Part shown: in pieces, positions 41,711 to 52,227 of the stretch
Layout: every line of letters starts with the position of its first letter
Numbering within the stretch: the first letter of the stretch is position 1
Source of the DNA: Streptococcus caballi DSM 19004
GTDB taxonomy: Bacteria > Bacillota > Bacilli > Lactobacillales > Streptococcaceae
DNA length: 64,000 bases
Direction: 5' to 3'
Assembly (NCBI RefSeq): GCF_000379985.1
Contig: NZ_KB904096.1
Span: forward strand, 34,127 to 98,126
Position numbers and translations under genes: made by a program
Notes under the pieces: model-generated
Told to the model about the DNA's origin: nothing
The model's input: the letters and a program-made list of their open reading frames with translations, nothing else
Databases searched by the model: none

Positions 41711-42373
41711 ATGTCAAATAATAAAATCGCTCCATCAATCCTCGCAGCTGATTATGCCAACTTTGCCAGTGAATTGAAGCGAATAGAAGCTACTGGTGCT
41801 GAATATGTTCACATTGATATCATGGATGGTCAGTTTGTGCCTAACATTAGTTTTGGTGCTGATGTTGTGGCCAGCATGCGCAAACATTCTAAATTGGTTT
41901 TTGACTGCCATCTCATGGTTGTTGACCCAGAACGTTATGTTGAGGCTTTCGCACAAGCTGGTGCAGATATTATGACCATTCATGTTGAGGCGACTAAACA
42001 TATTCATGGTACTTTACAGAAAATTAAAGCAGCTGGACTTAAAGCTGGCGTTGTCATTAATCCAGGGACGCCTGTTGAAGCCTTGCTTCCAGTCCTTAAT
42101 TTGGTTGACCAAGTGCTCATCATGACTGTTAATCCAGGATTTGGCGGTCAGGCCTTTATTCCAGAAGCTTTAAAGAAGGTCGCAGCAGTAGCTACACTCC
42201 GCGATGAAAAAGGCTACCATTATGACATTGAAGTAGACGGTGGTGTGGATAATCAAACTATCAAAGCTTGTTATGATGCTGGTGCTAATGTTTTTGTGGC
42301 AGGCTCTTATCTATTTAAAGCACAAGATCTGACTGCCCAAGTAGAAACACTCCGTGTGGCTCTCAATGACTAG
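41711..42373 (+). CDS. rpe: Ribulose-phosphate 3-epimerase
   Basis: 220-aa TIM-barrel enzyme interconverting ribulose 5-phosphate and xylulose 5-phosphate. Motifs: APSILAADYANF, the metal-binding HIDIMDGQFVPNISFG and CHLMV, VNPGFGGQAF, and the phosphate-binding DGGVDNQT plus AGSYLFK. An upstream in-frame ATG inside rsgA is not used. It overlaps the thiamine pyrophosphokinase gene by 8 nt. Confidence 0.95.
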   Translation: MSNNKIAPSILAADYANFASELKRIEATGAEYVHIDIMDGQFVPNISFGADVVASMRKHSKLVFDCHLMVVDPERYVEAFAQAGADIMTIHVEATKHIHGTLQKIKAAGLKAGVVINPGTPVEALLPVLNLVDQVLIMTVNPGFGGQAFIPEALKKVAAVATLRDEKGYHYDIEVDGGVDNQTIKACYDAGANVFVAGSYLFKAQDLTAQVETLRVALND

Positions 42374-42998
42374 AATTGCCCTCTTTGCAGGTGGTGATTT
42401 GTCAGGTGTCACTACTGATTTTGATTATCTGGTTGGTGTTGACCGCGGAAGCCTGTTTTTACTTGAAAATGGGCTTTCTTTGGATATGGCTGTTGGGGAT
42501 TTTGATTCAGTTTCTGAGGGTGATTTTGCCCGAATTTCAGCTGCTGCGGGTCAGATGATCCAAGCACCAGCTGAAAAAGATGATACGGACACGGAACTGG
42601 CTTTGAAGACAGTCTTCACCCAGTTTCCTCAGGCTCAGGTCAGCGTTTTTGGAGCCTTCGGTGGACGGATTGATCACATGATGTCCAACATTTTCTTGCC
42701 CAGCGATCCTGCACTAGCTCCGTTTATGCAGCAGCTCAGTTTAGTAGATCAGCAAAACCTTATCCAATTCTACCCTGCAGGCCAGCACAGCATTTTTCCT
42801 AAAGAGGGTATGGCCTATGTCTCTTTTATGACAGATGGCGATGCCCAACTAACCATTTTGGGTGCTAAGTATGAGTTAACAGCTGAGAATTTCTTCCAGA
42901 AAAAGGTTTATTCCAGTAATGAGTTCGCAGGACAACCGATTGAAGTTCGTTTTGACCGTGGTTACCTGATTGTGATTTACAGCAAGGATAGGAGTTGA
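42366..42998 (+). CDS. thiN: Thiamine pyrophosphokinase
   Basis: 210-aa enzyme making thiamine diphosphate from thiamine and ATP. Typical motifs: LVGVDRGSLFLLENG, AVGDFDSVSEGDF, the acidic catalytic patch EKDDTDTELAL and FGAFGGRIDHMMSN. The C-terminal beta-sandwich binds thiamine. It starts inside the end of rpe (ATGACTAG), so it is coupled. The rsgA-rpe-thiN-rmuC order is common in streptococci. Confidence 0.93.
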   Translation: MTRIALFAGGDLSGVTTDFDYLVGVDRGSLFLLENGLSLDMAVGDFDSVSEGDFARISAAAGQMIQAPAEKDDTDTELALKTVFTQFPQAQVSVFGAFGGRIDHMMSNIFLPSDPALAPFMQQLSLVDQQNLIQFYPAGQHSIFPKEGMAYVSFMTDGDAQLTILGAKYELTAENFFQKKVYSSNEFAGQPIEVRFDRGYLIVIYSKDRS

Positions 42999-42999
42999 G

Positions 43000-44274
43000 A
43001 TGCAAGTTATTATATTACTGCTGGTAGGAGCCAGTCTCGTTTTAATCATTTTTCTTTTGATGAAAATAGCAGAGCTACAAAAGGAGTTAGAGCAAAAATT
43101 GGATGACAATGCTGATAATTTATCAGACCAAGTCTCCTATCAACTGGATTTGGCACAGAAAGACCAGGCATTGGCTCTGACTAATCAGCTTAACCGCCTG
43201 CAAAATGACCTTTTTACCCAGCTCAACGATTTGCGTGATGTTCTTCATCAAAATCTCAGCGAAAATCGAGACCGCTCGGATAAGCGCTTAGAAGTTATTA
43301 ATAATAACCTGACTCAGTCGGTTAAGGACATGCAGGCTTCCAATGAAAAACGTTTGGAGGAAATGCGTCAAACTGTTGAAGAAAAATTAGAACAGACCTT
43401 GCAGAATCGTTTGCAGGCTTCCTTTGAAACAGTCTCCAAGCAGTTAGAATCAGTCAATCAAGGCTTGGGTCAGATGAAATCTGTTGCCCAAGATGTTGGC
43501 AGTCTCAATAAGGTGCTGTCTAATACTAAAACACGTGGTATTTTAGGTGAATTGCAATTGGGGCAAATTATCGAGGATATCATGACTGAAAACCAGTACG
43601 AACGTGAGTTTGCAACGGTGCCAGGGTCGTCAGAGCGTGTCGAATATGCTATTAAATTACCTGGCACTCACGATGGTACCTATGTTTATCTACCTATTGA
43701 TTCCAAATTTCCTTTGGAAGCTTATTATCGCTTGGAAGATGCTTATGAATTGGGTGACAAAGGTCAGATTGAGTTGCACCGTAAGTCGCTTTTGGCTAGC
43801 ATTAAGCGTTTTGCCAAGGATATTAACGCTAAATACCTAAATCCGCCCGAAACGACCAACTTCGGCATTATGTTTTTACCGACAGAAGGTCTTTATTCGG
43901 AGGTGGTACGCAACGCTGCCTTCTTTGACAGTCTGCGTCGAGATGAAAATATAGTGGTAGCTGGTCCATCAACCTTATCCGCCCTCCTCAATTCGCTATC
44001 AGTCGGTTTTAAGACTTTGAATATTCAGAAAAACGCTGATGACATTAGCAAGATTTTGGGGAATGTTAAGGTTGAATTCGGCAAGTTTGGCAACATGCTG
44101 ACCAAGGCTCAAAAACAATTAAATACAGCCAGCAAGAGCATTGACAGCCTTTTAACCACCAGAACCAATGCCATTATTCGTGCTTTAAACACTGTAGAAG
44201 ATTATCAGGATCAAGCAACTAGCTCGCTCCTTAACCTCCCACCATTAGAAGATGAGGCAGACAATGAAAATTAA
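43000..44274 (+). CDS. rmuC: RmuC-family protein (DNA recombination)
   Basis: 424-aa protein with an N-terminal membrane helix (residues 3-22), a long coiled coil (about 25-155, rich in Gln/Leu/Glu) and a C-terminal RmuC domain with a restriction-endonuclease-like core (RGILGELQLGQIIEDIM, YLPIDSKFPLEAYYRL). In E. coli RmuC limits inversion at short inverted repeats. It is separated from thiN by one base. Confidence 0.92.
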   Translation: MQVIILLLVGASLVLIIFLLMKIAELQKELEQKLDDNADNLSDQVSYQLDLAQKDQALALTNQLNRLQNDLFTQLNDLRDVLHQNLSENRDRSDKRLEVINNNLTQSVKDMQASNEKRLEEMRQTVEEKLEQTLQNRLQASFETVSKQLESVNQGLGQMKSVAQDVGSLNKVLSNTKTRGILGELQLGQIIEDIMTENQYEREFATVPGSSERVEYAIKLPGTHDGTYVYLPIDSKFPLEAYYRLEDAYELGDKGQIELHRKSLLASIKRFAKDINAKYLNPPETTNFGIMFLPTEGLYSEVVRNAAFFDSLRRDENIVVAGPSTLSALLNSLSVGFKTLNIQKNADDISKILGNVKVEFGKFGNMLTKAQKQLNTASKSIDSLLTTRTNAIIRALNTVEDYQDQATSSLLNLPPLEDEADNEN

Positions 44275-45202
44275 CCAAATGAAGAAAGATGAGCTTTTTG
44301 AAGGTTTTTATCTGATAAAAAGAGCAGAGCTGCGTAAGACACGAGCGGGTAAGGACTATCTGTCCTTCACTTTCCAAGATGATTCAGGCGAAATTTCAGG
44401 CAATCTTTGGGATGCCCAGCCTTACAATGTTAAAGAATTTGTCGCAGGTAAGGTCGTTTTCATGAAAGGCCGCAGAGAAGTCTACAATGGCATGCCTCAA
44501 GTTAATCAAATCAGCTTGCGCAATCCGCGTGACGGTGAACCCAATAATCCAAGCGATTTTAAGGAAAAATCACCTATTGATGTACTTGATGTTAAAGAAT
44601 ACCTTGAACAAATGATGTTCAAGATTGAAAATGCTACTTGGCAACGTATTGTACGTGCGCTCTACCGCAAATTTGATAAGGAATTTTATACTTATCCAGC
44701 CGCAAAAACTAATCATCATGCCTTTGAATCAGGTCTCGCCTATCACACGGCTACGATGGTTCGTTTGGCAGATGCCATTAGTGATGTTTATCCTGATTTA
44801 AACAAAAGTTTACTCTTTGCAGGAATTATGCTCCATGACTTGGCAAAAGTGATTGAACTATCAGGTCCTGACAATACAGAATACACTGTCAAAGGTAATC
44901 TTATTGGTCACATTGCCCTCATTGATGAAGAATTGACCAAGGTTATTGTTGAATTAAATATTGACGACGACAAGGAAGAGGTAACTGTACTTCGCCACGT
45001 CATCCTAAGCCACCATGGCCTTCTCGAATACGGTAGTCCTGTCAGACCACGCATTATGGAAGCTGAAATCATTCATATGATTGATAATATTGATGCTGAA
45101 ATGATGATGATGATGACTGCCCTCGGTCAAATTGATCAAGGCGAGATGACCAGCCGTATTTTCGCTATGGACAACCGATCTTTCTATAAACCAAGGCTTT
45201 AA
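44264..45202 (+). CDS. yhaM: 3'-5' exoribonuclease YhaM
   Basis: 312-aa RNase. The N-terminal OB fold (about 10-100, LSFTFQDDSGEISGNLWDA) binds RNA. The HD domain (about 150-290) has HHAFESGLAYHTATMVRLA, the metal pair in GIMLHDLAKVIE and VILSHHG. Start at 44264 has GAGG upstream and overlaps the end of rmuC. It trims mRNA 3' ends in Firmicutes. Confidence 0.93.
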   Translation: MKINQMKKDELFEGFYLIKRAELRKTRAGKDYLSFTFQDDSGEISGNLWDAQPYNVKEFVAGKVVFMKGRREVYNGMPQVNQISLRNPRDGEPNNPSDFKEKSPIDVLDVKEYLEQMMFKIENATWQRIVRALYRKFDKEFYTYPAAKTNHHAFESGLAYHTATMVRLADAISDVYPDLNKSLLFAGIMLHDLAKVIELSGPDNTEYTVKGNLIGHIALIDEELTKVIVELNIDDDKEEVTVLRHVILSHHGLLEYGSPVRPRIMEAEIIHMIDNIDAEMMMMMTALGQIDQGEMTSRIFAMDNRSFYKPRL

Positions 45203-45204
45203 TA

Positions 45205-45247
45205 AGCAAAAAACGGACATTTCAGCTAGTTTTGTTCGTTTTTTTCG
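45205..45247. terminator. Terminator after yhaM
   Basis: AAAAAACGGAC / GTTCGTTTTTT stem with a long loop; T-tract reaches into the purR promoter. The -10 of purR (TATAAT) is at 45259-45264. Confidence 0.7.
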
Positions 45248-45295
45248 TCTTCTTATGATATAATGACAAAAAAGAATCTACAAAACGGAGAACTT

Positions 45296-46111
45296 ATGAA
45301 ATTACGACGTAGTGAACGCATGGTTGTCATCTCCAATTACTTGATTAACAACCCTTATAAATTAACCAGCCTCAACACTTTTGCCAGTCAATACGAGGCA
45401 GCCAAATCATCCATTTCTGAAGATATTGCCATCATTAAAAAAGCTTTTGAAGAAAGCCGCATTGGGGAAATCAAAACTGTTACGGGAGCGAGTGGAGGTG
45501 TTATTTTTACACCTAGCATCGCAGAAGCAGACGCCAAGGCTATTGTGGAAGACCTCCGGCTACGCTTGTCAGAGAGCGATCGTATTCTACCTGGGGGCTA
45601 CATTTACCTGTCTGATCTCTTGAGCACGCCAAAAATTTTGCAAAGTGTGGGACGAATTATTGCTAATGCTTTCAAAAATGAAGAGATTGACGCTGTTATG
45701 ACAGTGGCAACCAAGGGAGTTCCTCTGGCAAATGCTGTCGCTAATATTTTAAATGTCCCCTTTGTTATAGTCCGTCGTGACCTTAAAATTACGGAAGGTT
45801 CAACTGTTTCTGTCAATTATGTCTCAGGATCTAGTGACCGCATCGAAAAAATGTTCTTGTCAAAACGCAGTCTTAAGCCAAATAGCCGTGTTTTGATTGT
45901 TGACGACTTTCTTAAAGGTGGTGGAACTATCTCAGGTATGGTCAGTCTGTTAACAGAATTTGACAGTACGTTAGTTGGTGTTGCCGTCTTCGCTGAAAAC
46001 TCTCAGGAAAAGCGTGATAAGATGAATTACAAATCTTTGCTCCGCGTTTCAGAAATTGACGTAAAAAATAATACAGTCAAAGTGGAACTTGGCAATATTT
46101 TTGAAAAATAA
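45296..46111 (+). CDS. purR: Purine operon regulator PurR (Gram-positive type)
   Basis: 271-aa regulator. N-terminal winged helix (KLRRSERMVVISNYLINNPY) and a C-terminal phosphoribosyltransferase-like domain with the PRPP-binding loop VLIVDDFLKGGGTISG. It senses PRPP and controls purine genes. RBS CGGAG precedes the ATG at 45296; a longer in-frame start at 45263 lies upstream of the likely transcript start. Confidence 0.94.
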   Translation: MKLRRSERMVVISNYLINNPYKLTSLNTFASQYEAAKSSISEDIAIIKKAFEESRIGEIKTVTGASGGVIFTPSIAEADAKAIVEDLRLRLSESDRILPGGYIYLSDLLSTPKILQSVGRIIANAFKNEEIDAVMTVATKGVPLANAVANILNVPFVIVRRDLKITEGSTVSVNYVSGSSDRIEKMFLSKRSLKPNSRVLIVDDFLKGGGTISGMVSLLTEFDSTLVGVAVFAENSQEKRDKMNYKSLLRVSEIDVKNNTVKVELGNIFEK

Positions 46112-46148
46112 CAAAGCTTGTCTAAAAAAATAAAGAGGAATAAAAGAT

Positions 46149-46177
46149 TTGACATCAAGTACTGTTTATGTTATCAT
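46149..46177 (+). promoter_or_regulatory. Strong promoter of the rpsL-rpsG operon
   Basis: TTGACA, 17-bp spacer, TATCAT. A leader of about 130 nt follows with complementary runs (ACTTTT / AAAAGT near 46189-46250) before rpsL. Confidence 0.85.
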
Positions 46178-46315
46178 ACTAGACGGTACTTTTTACTTTT
46201 GGTCTCTCAAAAGTGTACAGAGACGTGCTGACAATTGTTGCAAAAGTACACACAGATAGGAACTGTCACCAAGTGTTCTATCAACCAAAAATAAAAATTT
46301 CACAGGAGAATGTAG

Positions 46316-46729
46316 ATGCCTACAATTAACCAGTTGGTACGTAAACCACGTAAATCTAAAGTAGAAAAATCTAAATCACCAGCTTTGAACGTTGGTTACA
46401 ACAGCCACAAAAAAGTTCAGACTAACGTGTCTTCACCACAAAAACGTGGTGTTGCAACTCGTGTTGGTACAATGACACCTAAAAAACCTAACTCAGCCCT
46501 TCGTAAATTCGCTCGTGTACGTTTGAGCAACCTTATCGAAGTTACTGCTTACATTCCAGGTATCGGACACAACTTGCAAGAACACAGTGTTGTGCTTATC
46601 CGTGGTGGACGTGTAAAAGACCTTCCAGGGGTACGTTACCATATCGTTCGTGGTGCGCTTGATACTGCAGGTGTAGCTGATCGTAAACAAGGCCGTTCTA
46701 AATACGGTGCTAAACGTCCTAAAGGATAA
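46316..46729 (+). CDS. rpsL: 30S ribosomal protein S12
   Basis: 137-aa protein of the decoding centre. Typical motifs: [31 protein letters not shown] (containing the Lys positions linked to streptomycin response) and [15 protein letters not shown]. All conserved residues look wild type: KKPNSALRK is intact. RBS AGGAGA. First gene of the str operon, followed by rpsG after 17 nt. Streptococci usually have no tufA here, as seen. Confidence 0.98.
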   Translation: MPTINQLVRKPRKSKVEKSKSPALNVGYNSHKKVQTNVSSPQKRGVATRVGTMTPKKPNSALRKFARVRLSNLIEVTAYIPGIGHNLQEHSVVLIRGGRVKDLPGVRYHIVRGALDTAGVADRKQGRSKYGAKRPKG

Positions 46730-46746
46730 GAAGGGAGATAAGAAAA

Positions 46747-47217
46747 ATGAGTCGTAAAAATCAAGCGCCTAAACGCGAAGTATTACCAGATCCATTGTAC
46801 AATTCAAAACTTGTAACACGTCTTATCAACCGTGTTATGCTTGATGGGAAACGTGGTACTGCTGCAACTATCGTCTACGATGCTTTTGAAGCTATCAAAG
46901 AAGCTACTGGCAACGATGCTCTTGAAGTATTTGAAACAGCTATGGAAAACATCATGCCTGTTCTTGAAGTACGTGCACGCCGTGTTGGTGGTTCTAACTA
47001 TCAAGTCCCAGTTGAAGTTCGTCCAGAACGTCGTACAACACTTGGACTTCGTTGGTTGGTAAACGCATCACGTGCTCGTGGTGAACACACTATGAAAGAC
47101 CGTCTTGCTAAAGAAATTATGGATGCTGCGAACAACACAGGTGCATCAGTTAAGAAACGTGAAGATACTCACCGTATGGCTGAAGCAAACCGCGCATTTG
47201 CACACTTCCGCTGGTAA
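46747..47217 (+). CDS. rpsG: 30S ribosomal protein S7
   Basis: 156-aa 16S rRNA-binding protein of the 30S head. It starts [20 protein letters not shown] and contains [20 protein letters not shown] and the C-terminal [22 protein letters not shown]. Strong codon bias toward highly expressed codons. The 155-bp gap to fusA holds a short inverted region and a new -10 (TATAAT, 47333-47338), so fusA has its own promoter. Confidence 0.98.
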   Translation: MSRKNQAPKREVLPDPLYNSKLVTRLINRVMLDGKRGTAATIVYDAFEAIKEATGNDALEVFETAMENIMPVLEVRARRVGGSNYQVPVEVRPERRTTLGLRWLVNASRARGEHTMKDRLAKEIMDAANNTGASVKKREDTHRMAEANRAFAHFRW

Positions 47218-47372
47218 GAACAATCTCGTTAAGAGACTTATCGCAAGTGGCTGGATGCTTAATCTAGCTACAAACTAAGCATTAGTTGTAAAACGGGTGG
47301 GTCCTGCCTATCCGTTTTTTCTAAATAATGCTATAATAAAAACGAAAAAATTTTAAAAATAGGAGAAACCAA

Positions 47373-49451
47373 ATGGCTCGCGAATTTTCACTTGAAAAAA
47401 CTCGTAACATCGGTATCATGGCTCACGTTGATGCTGGTAAAACAACAACAACTGAGCGTATTCTTTACTATACTGGTAAAATCCACAAAATTGGTGAAAC
47501 ACACGAAGGTGCTTCACAAATGGACTGGATGGAACAAGAACAAGAACGTGGGATCACAATCACGTCTGCTGCAACAACTGCACAATGGAAAGATACACGT
47601 GTTAACATTATCGACACACCAGGGCACGTGGACTTCACAATCGAAGTGCAACGTTCACTCCGTGTTCTTGACGGTGCTGTAACTGTTCTTGATGCTCAAT
47701 CAGGTGTAGAACCTCAAACTGAAACAGTTTGGCGTCAAGCAACTGAATACGGTGTTCCACGTATCGTATTTGCTAACAAAATGGATAAAATCGGTGCTGA
47801 CTTCCTTTACTCAGTGAGCACTCTTCATGACCGTCTTCAAGCAAATGCTCACCCAATTCAATTACCAATTGGTGCAGAAGATGATTTCCGTGGTATCATT
47901 GATTTGATCACTATGAAAGCTGAAATCTATACTAACGACCTTGGTACAGATATCCTTGAAGAAGATATTCCTGCTGAGTACCTTGATCAAGCACAAGAAT
48001 ACCGTGAAAAATTGGTTGAAGCAGTAGCTGAAACTGATGAAGATCTCATGATGAAATACCTTGAAGGTGAAGAAATCACTAATGAAGAATTGAAAGCTGC
48101 TATTCGTAAAGCAACTATCAACGTAGAGTTCTACCCAGTTCTTTGTGGTTCAGCCTTCAAAAACAAAGGTGTTCAAATGATGCTTGATGCGGTTCTTGAC
48201 TACCTACCAAGCCCACTTGATATCCCTGCAATCAAAGGTGTTAACCCAGATACAGACGAAGAAGAAACTCGTCCAGCTTCAGATGACGAACCATTTGCAG
48301 CTCTTGCCTTCAAGATCATGACTGACCCGTTCGTAGGTCGTTTGACATTCTTCCGTGTTTACTCAGGTGTTCTTAACTCAGGTTCATACGTATTGAACAC
48401 TTCTAAAGGTAAACGTGAACGCATCGGACGTATCCTGCAAATGCACGCTAACACTCGTAAAGAAATCGAAACGGTTTACGCCGGTGATATTGCTGCCGCT
48501 GTTGGTTTGAAAGATACTACAACTGGTGACTCATTGACAGATGAAAAAGCAAAAGTTATTCTTGAATCAATCGAAGTTCCAGAACCAGTTATCCAATTGA
48601 TGGTTGAACCAAAATCTAAAGCAGACCAAGATAAAATGGGTGTTGCTCTTCAAAAACTTGCTGAAGAAGACCCAACATTCCGTGTTGAAACTAACGTTGA
48701 AACTGGTGAAACAGTTATATCTGGTATGGGTGAACTTCACCTTGATGTCCTTGTTGACCGTATGAAACGTGAATTCAAAGTTGAAGCAAACGTAGGTGCT
48801 CCACAAGTATCATACCGTGAAACATTCCGCCAAGCTACTCAAGCACGTGGATTCTTCAAACGCCAATCTGGTGGTAAAGGTCAATTCGGTGACGTTTGGA
48901 TTGAATTTACTCCAAATGAAGAAGGTAAAGGATTCGAGTTTGAAAATGCTATTGTCGGTGGTGTGGTTCCTCGTGAATTCATCCCTGCAGTAGAAAAAGG
49001 ACTTCAAGAATCTATGGCTAACGGTGTTCTTGCTGGGTACCCAATGGTTGATGTTAAAGCTAAACTTTACGATGGTTCATACCACGATGTTGATTCATCT
49101 GAAACAGCCTTCAAGATCGCTGCATCACTTGCACTTAAAGAAGCTGCTAAAACTGCACAGCCAGTTATTCTTGAACCAATGATGCTTGTTACAATCACAG
49201 CTCCAGAAGAAAATCTTGGTGATGTTATGGGTCACGTAACAGCTCGCCGTGGACGTGTTGATGGTATGGAAGCTCATGGTAACAGTCAAATTGTTCGTGC
49301 CTATGTTCCACTTGCTGAAATGTTTGGTTATGCAACAGTTCTTCGTTCTGCAACTCAAGGACGTGGTACATTCATGATGGTATTTGATCACTATGAAGAT
49401 GTTCCTAAGTCAGTTCAAGAAGAAATCATTAAGAAAAATTCTGGTGAATAA
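47373..49451 (+). CDS. fusA: Elongation factor G
   Basis: 692-aa translational GTPase that drives translocation. G1 [16 protein letters not shown]2 [13 protein letters not shown]3 [10 protein letters not shown]4 [10 protein letters not shown]. Domains II-V complete to the C-terminus ([12 protein letters not shown]). RBS TAGGAG. Located after rpsLG as in the str operon. No truncation. Confidence 0.98.
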   Translation: MAREFSLEKTRNIGIMAHVDAGKTTTTERILYYTGKIHKIGETHEGASQMDWMEQEQERGITITSAATTAQWKDTRVNIIDTPGHVDFTIEVQRSLRVLDGAVTVLDAQSGVEPQTETVWRQATEYGVPRIVFANKMDKIGADFLYSVSTLHDRLQANAHPIQLPIGAEDDFRGIIDLITMKAEIYTNDLGTDILEEDIPAEYLDQAQEYREKLVEAVAETDEDLMMKYLEGEEITNEELKAAIRKATINVEFYPVLCGSAFKNKGVQMMLDAVLDYLPSPLDIPAIKGVNPDTDEEETRPASDDEPFAALAFKIMTDPFVGRLTFFRVYSGVLNSGSYVLNTSKGKRERIGRILQMHANTRKEIETVYAGDIAAAVGLKDTTTGDSLTDEKAKVILESIEVPEPVIQLMVEPKSKADQDKMGVALQKLAEEDPTFRVETNVETGETVISGMGELHLDVLVDRMKREFKVEANVGAPQVSYRETFRQATQARGFFKRQSGGKGQFGDVWIEFTPNEEGKGFEFENAIVGGVVPREFIPAVEKGLQESMANGVLAGYPMVDVKAKLYDGSYHDVDSSETAFKIAASLALKEAAKTAQPVILEPMMLVTITAPEENLGDVMGHVTARRGRVDGMEAHGNSQIVRAYVPLAEMFGYATVLRSATQGRGTFMMVFDHYEDVPKSVQEEIIKKNSGE

Positions 49452-49461
49452 TTAAAATACT

Positions 49462-49487
49462 AAAGTCACTCTTTGGAGTGACTTTTT
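49462..49487 (+). terminator. fusA terminator
   Basis: AAAGTCACTC / GAGTGACTTT stem with TTTG loop and T-tract. Confidence 0.85.
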
Positions 49488-49512
49488 GTTTTGTGAAAAC
49501 GGTATTTTGTAT

Positions 49513-49541
49513 TTGCAATTTTTCTGAAATAGTTATATAAT
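49513..49541 (+). promoter_or_regulatory. Promoter of gap
   Basis: TTGCAA, 17-bp spacer, TATAAT, followed by a leader of about 105 nt and RBS AAGGAGG. Suits a very strongly expressed gene. Confidence 0.8.
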
Positions 49542-49651
49542 AAAGCTGTTGAAAGATGTTGCACTCGCTTGCAAGTTATTCTTTTCACAATTGGTGGAGA
49601 GGAACTCTCCAAATAAAAATATTTGAGATTTTCATAAGGAGGAAATCACTA

Positions 49652-50665
49652 ATGGTAGTTAAAGTTGGTATTAACGGTTTCGGTCGTATCGGACGTCTTG
49701 CATTCCGTCGTATCCAAAACGTTGAAGGTGTTGAAGTTACTCGCATCAACGACCTTACAGATCCAAACATGCTTGCTCACTTGTTGAAATACGACACAAC
49801 ACAAGGTCGTTTTGACGGGACAGTTGAAGTTAAAGAAGGTGGATTCGAAGTTAACGGTAAATTCGTTAAGGTTTCTGCTGAACGTGATCCAGAACAAATC
49901 GACTGGGCAACTGACGGTGTAGAAATCGTTCTTGAAGCAACTGGTTTCTTTGCTACTAAAGCTGCAGCTGAAAAACACTTGCATGCTAACGGTGGTGCTA
50001 AGAAAGTTGTCATCACTGCTCCTGGTGGATCAGATGTTAAAACTATCGTTTTCAACACTAACCATGAGATTCTTGATGGTACTGAAACAGTTATTTCAGG
50101 TGCTTCATGTACTACAAACTGTCTTGCACCAATGGCTAAAGCTTTGCAAGATAACTTTGGTGTTAAACAAGGTTTGATGACTACTATCCACGCTTATACT
50201 GGTGACCAAATGGTTCTTGACGGACCACACCGTAAAGGTGACCTTCGTCGTGCTCGTGCTGCAGCAGCTAACATCGTTCCTAACTCAACTGGTGCTGCTA
50301 AAGCTATTGGTCTTGTTATCCCTGAGTTGAATGGTAAACTTGACGGTGCTGCACAACGTGTTCCTGTTCCTACTGGATCAGTTACTGAATTGGTAGCAGT
50401 TCTTGACAAGGAAGTTACTGCTGAAGAAGTAAATGCAGCCATGAAAGCAGCTTCAAATGAATCTTATGGATACACTGAAGATCCTATCGTATCATCAGAT
50501 ATCGTTGGTATCTCTTACGGTTCATTGTTTGACGCTACTCAAACTAAAGTACAAACAGTTGACGGAAAACAATTGGTTAAAGTTGTTTCATGGTACGACA
50601 ATGAAATGTCTTACACTTCACAACTTGTACGTACTCTTGAGTACTTCGCAAAAATTGCTAAATAA
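49652..50665 (+). CDS. gap: Glyceraldehyde-3-phosphate dehydrogenase
   Basis: 337-aa NAD-dependent glycolytic enzyme. NAD-binding [15 protein letters not shown], catalytic Cys in [17 protein letters not shown], and [15 protein letters not shown] start at the ATG at 49652 behind AAGGAGG; the upstream in-frame ATG at 49556 gives a foreign extension. In streptococci it is also found on the cell surface and binds plasmin(ogen). It precedes pgk but has its own terminator. Confidence 0.98.
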   Translation: MVVKVGINGFGRIGRLAFRRIQNVEGVEVTRINDLTDPNMLAHLLKYDTTQGRFDGTVEVKEGGFEVNGKFVKVSAERDPEQIDWATDGVEIVLEATGFFATKAAAEKHLHANGGAKKVVITAPGGSDVKTIVFNTNHEILDGTETVISGASCTTNCLAPMAKALQDNFGVKQGLMTTIHAYTGDQMVLDGPHRKGDLRRARAAAANIVPNSTGAAKAIGLVIPELNGKLDGAAQRVPVPTGSVTELVAVLDKEVTAEEVNAAMKAASNESYGYTEDPIVSSDIVGISYGSLFDATQTKVQTVDGKQLVKVVSWYDNEMSYTSQLVRTLEYFAKIAK

Positions 50666-50681
50666 TTTTATTAGTTAGCGT

Positions 50682-50706
50682 AAGAGGACTTCGGTCCTCT
50701 TTTTTT
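50682..50706 (+). terminator. gap terminator
   Basis: AAGAGGAC-TTCG-GTCCTCTT with a T-tract; TTCG tetraloop. Confidence 0.88.
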
Positions 50707-50801
50707 GTGGGACTTTCTCAGGAAGTCATTGATTTTATCTAGGATATTTTGCTAAATTGTGATATAATTAGCATGTATAAAAAATTAAGGAGTCTACATT
50801 C

Positions 50802-51998
50802 ATGGCAAAATTGACTGTTAAAGACGTTGAGTTGAAAGGTAAAAAAGTTCTCGTTCGTGTGGACTTTAATGTACCTTTGAAAGATGGCGTTATCACTAAT
50901 GACAACCGTATTTCAGCTGCCCTTCCAACAATTAAATATATTGTTGAACAAGGTGGACGTGCTATCCTTTTCTCACACCTTGGACGTGTGAAAGAAGAAG
51001 CTGATAAAGCTGGTAAATCTTTGGCACCAGTTGCTGCTGACTTGTCAGCTAAATTGGGCCAAGAAGTTATTTTCCCAGGTGTTACACGTGGTGCTAAACT
51101 TGAAGAAGCTATCAATGCTCTTGAAGATGGACAAGTTCTTTTGGTTGAAAACACTCGTTTTGAAGATGTCGACGGTAAGAAAGAATCTAAAAATGATCCA
51201 GAACTTGGTAAATACTGGGCATCACTTGGGGATGGCATCTTTGTAAACGATGCTTTTGGTACAGCACACCGTGCTCACGCATCTAACGTTGGTATCTCTG
51301 CAAATGTTGAAAAAGCAGTTGCAGGTTTCCTTCTTGAAAACGAAATTGCATACATCCAAGAAGCTGTTGACAATCCAGTTCGTCCATTTATCGCTATCCT
51401 TGGTGGTTCAAAAGTTTCAGATAAAATTGGTGTTATTGAAAACTTACTTGAAAAAGCCGATAAAGTCCTTATCGGTGGTGGTATGACTTACACTTTCTTC
51501 AAAGCTCAAGGTATCGAAATCGGTAACTCATTGGTTGAAGAAGATAAACTTGAAGTTGCTAAATCACTTCTTGAAAAAGCTAATGGTAAATTGATCTTAC
51601 CAGTTGACTCTAAAGAAGCTAACGCATTTGCTGACTACACTGAAGTTAAAGATACTGAAGGTGCAGCAGTAGATCCAGGTTTCCTTGGTCTTGACATCGG
51701 TCCTAAATCAATCGCTAAATTTGATGAAGAGTTGACTGGTGCGAAAACAGTTGTATGGAACGGTCCTATGGGTGTATTTGAAAATCCTGACTTCCAAGCT
51801 GGTACAATCGGTGTAATGGATGCTATTGTTAAACAACCAGGCGTTAAATCAATCATCGGCGGTGGTGACTCAGCTGCAGCTGCTATCAACCTTGGTCGCG
51901 CAGACAAATTCTCATGGATTTCTACGGGTGGAGGCGCAAGCATGGAACTTCTCGAAGGGAAGGTCCTTCCGGGATTAGCAGCTCTTACAGATAAATAA
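50802..51998 (+). CDS. pgk: Phosphoglycerate kinase
   Basis: 398-aa two-domain kinase making ATP from 1,3-bisphosphoglycerate. Motifs: [40 protein letters not shown], and the nucleotide loop [13 protein letters not shown], ending [21 protein letters not shown] diverged copy of the last 13 codons lies at 52146-52187 downstream. Confidence 0.98.
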   Translation: MAKLTVKDVELKGKKVLVRVDFNVPLKDGVITNDNRISAALPTIKYIVEQGGRAILFSHLGRVKEEADKAGKSLAPVAADLSAKLGQEVIFPGVTRGAKLEEAINALEDGQVLLVENTRFEDVDGKKESKNDPELGKYWASLGDGIFVNDAFGTAHRAHASNVGISANVEKAVAGFLLENEIAYIQEAVDNPVRPFIAILGGSKVSDKIGVIENLLEKADKVLIGGGMTYTFFKAQGIEIGNSLVEEDKLEVAKSLLEKANGKLILPVDSKEANAFADYTEVKDTEGAAVDPGFLGLDIGPKSIAKFDEELTGAKTVVWNGPMGVFENPDFQAGTIGVMDAIVKQPGVKSIIGGGDSAAAAINLGRADKFSWISTGGGASMELLEGKVLPGLAALTDK

Positions 51999-52013
51999 GA
52001 TTTTGCCGTCAGT

Positions 52014-52090
52014 TTCTACAAAATCCTGTTTTGTAGAAAAGGAGCAAAATTGAAATGTTAGCAAGAAGGGTGAATCAGTTCACCCTTTTT
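52014..52090 (+). terminator. Two hairpins after pgk, the second a terminator
   Basis: First: TTCTACAAAA / TTTTGTAGAA at 52014-52038. Second: AAGGGTGAA / TTCACCCTT with TTTT at 52066-52090, a classical terminator. Confidence 0.78.
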
Positions 52091-52145
52091 GTGATAGTGA
52101 AGATATTTGTGACGCGGTGGCGGTGTATCTATAGAGTTGTTATAA

Positions 52146-52187
52146 GGAAAAGTGCTACCTGGCCTTGCTGCATTGGCAGATAAATAA
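52146..52187 (+). pseudogene. Diverged duplicate of the pgk 3' end
   Basis: Thirteen codons read [13 protein letters not shown] then TAA, matching the C-terminus of Pgk upstream ([13 protein letters not shown]) with one amino-acid change but many synonymous changes (for example GTGCTACCTGGC against GTCCTTCCGGGA). A good terminator (AAAAAGTGTC / GACACTTTTT) follows at 52199-52227. It is the end of another pgk allele left after recombination. Confidence 0.8.
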
Positions 52188-52198
52188 TTTCCGAATAT

Positions 52199-52227
52199 TA
52201 AAAAAGTGTCGTAAGACACTTTTTTTG
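52199..52227 (+). terminator. Second terminator downstream of pgk
   Basis: AAAAAGTGTC-GTAA-GACACTTTTTTT: likely the original pgk terminator attached to the leftover 3' end. Confidence 0.82.

Noticed and set aside
46185..46315. Leader of rpsL considered as a riboswitch
   Set aside because: Complementary runs exist but no known riboswitch motif could be recognised; left as an unannotated ribosomal leader.
50194..50442. Minus-strand frames inside gap and pgk (for example 50768-51238)
   Set aside because: Typical shadows caused by strong codon bias in highly expressed genes.
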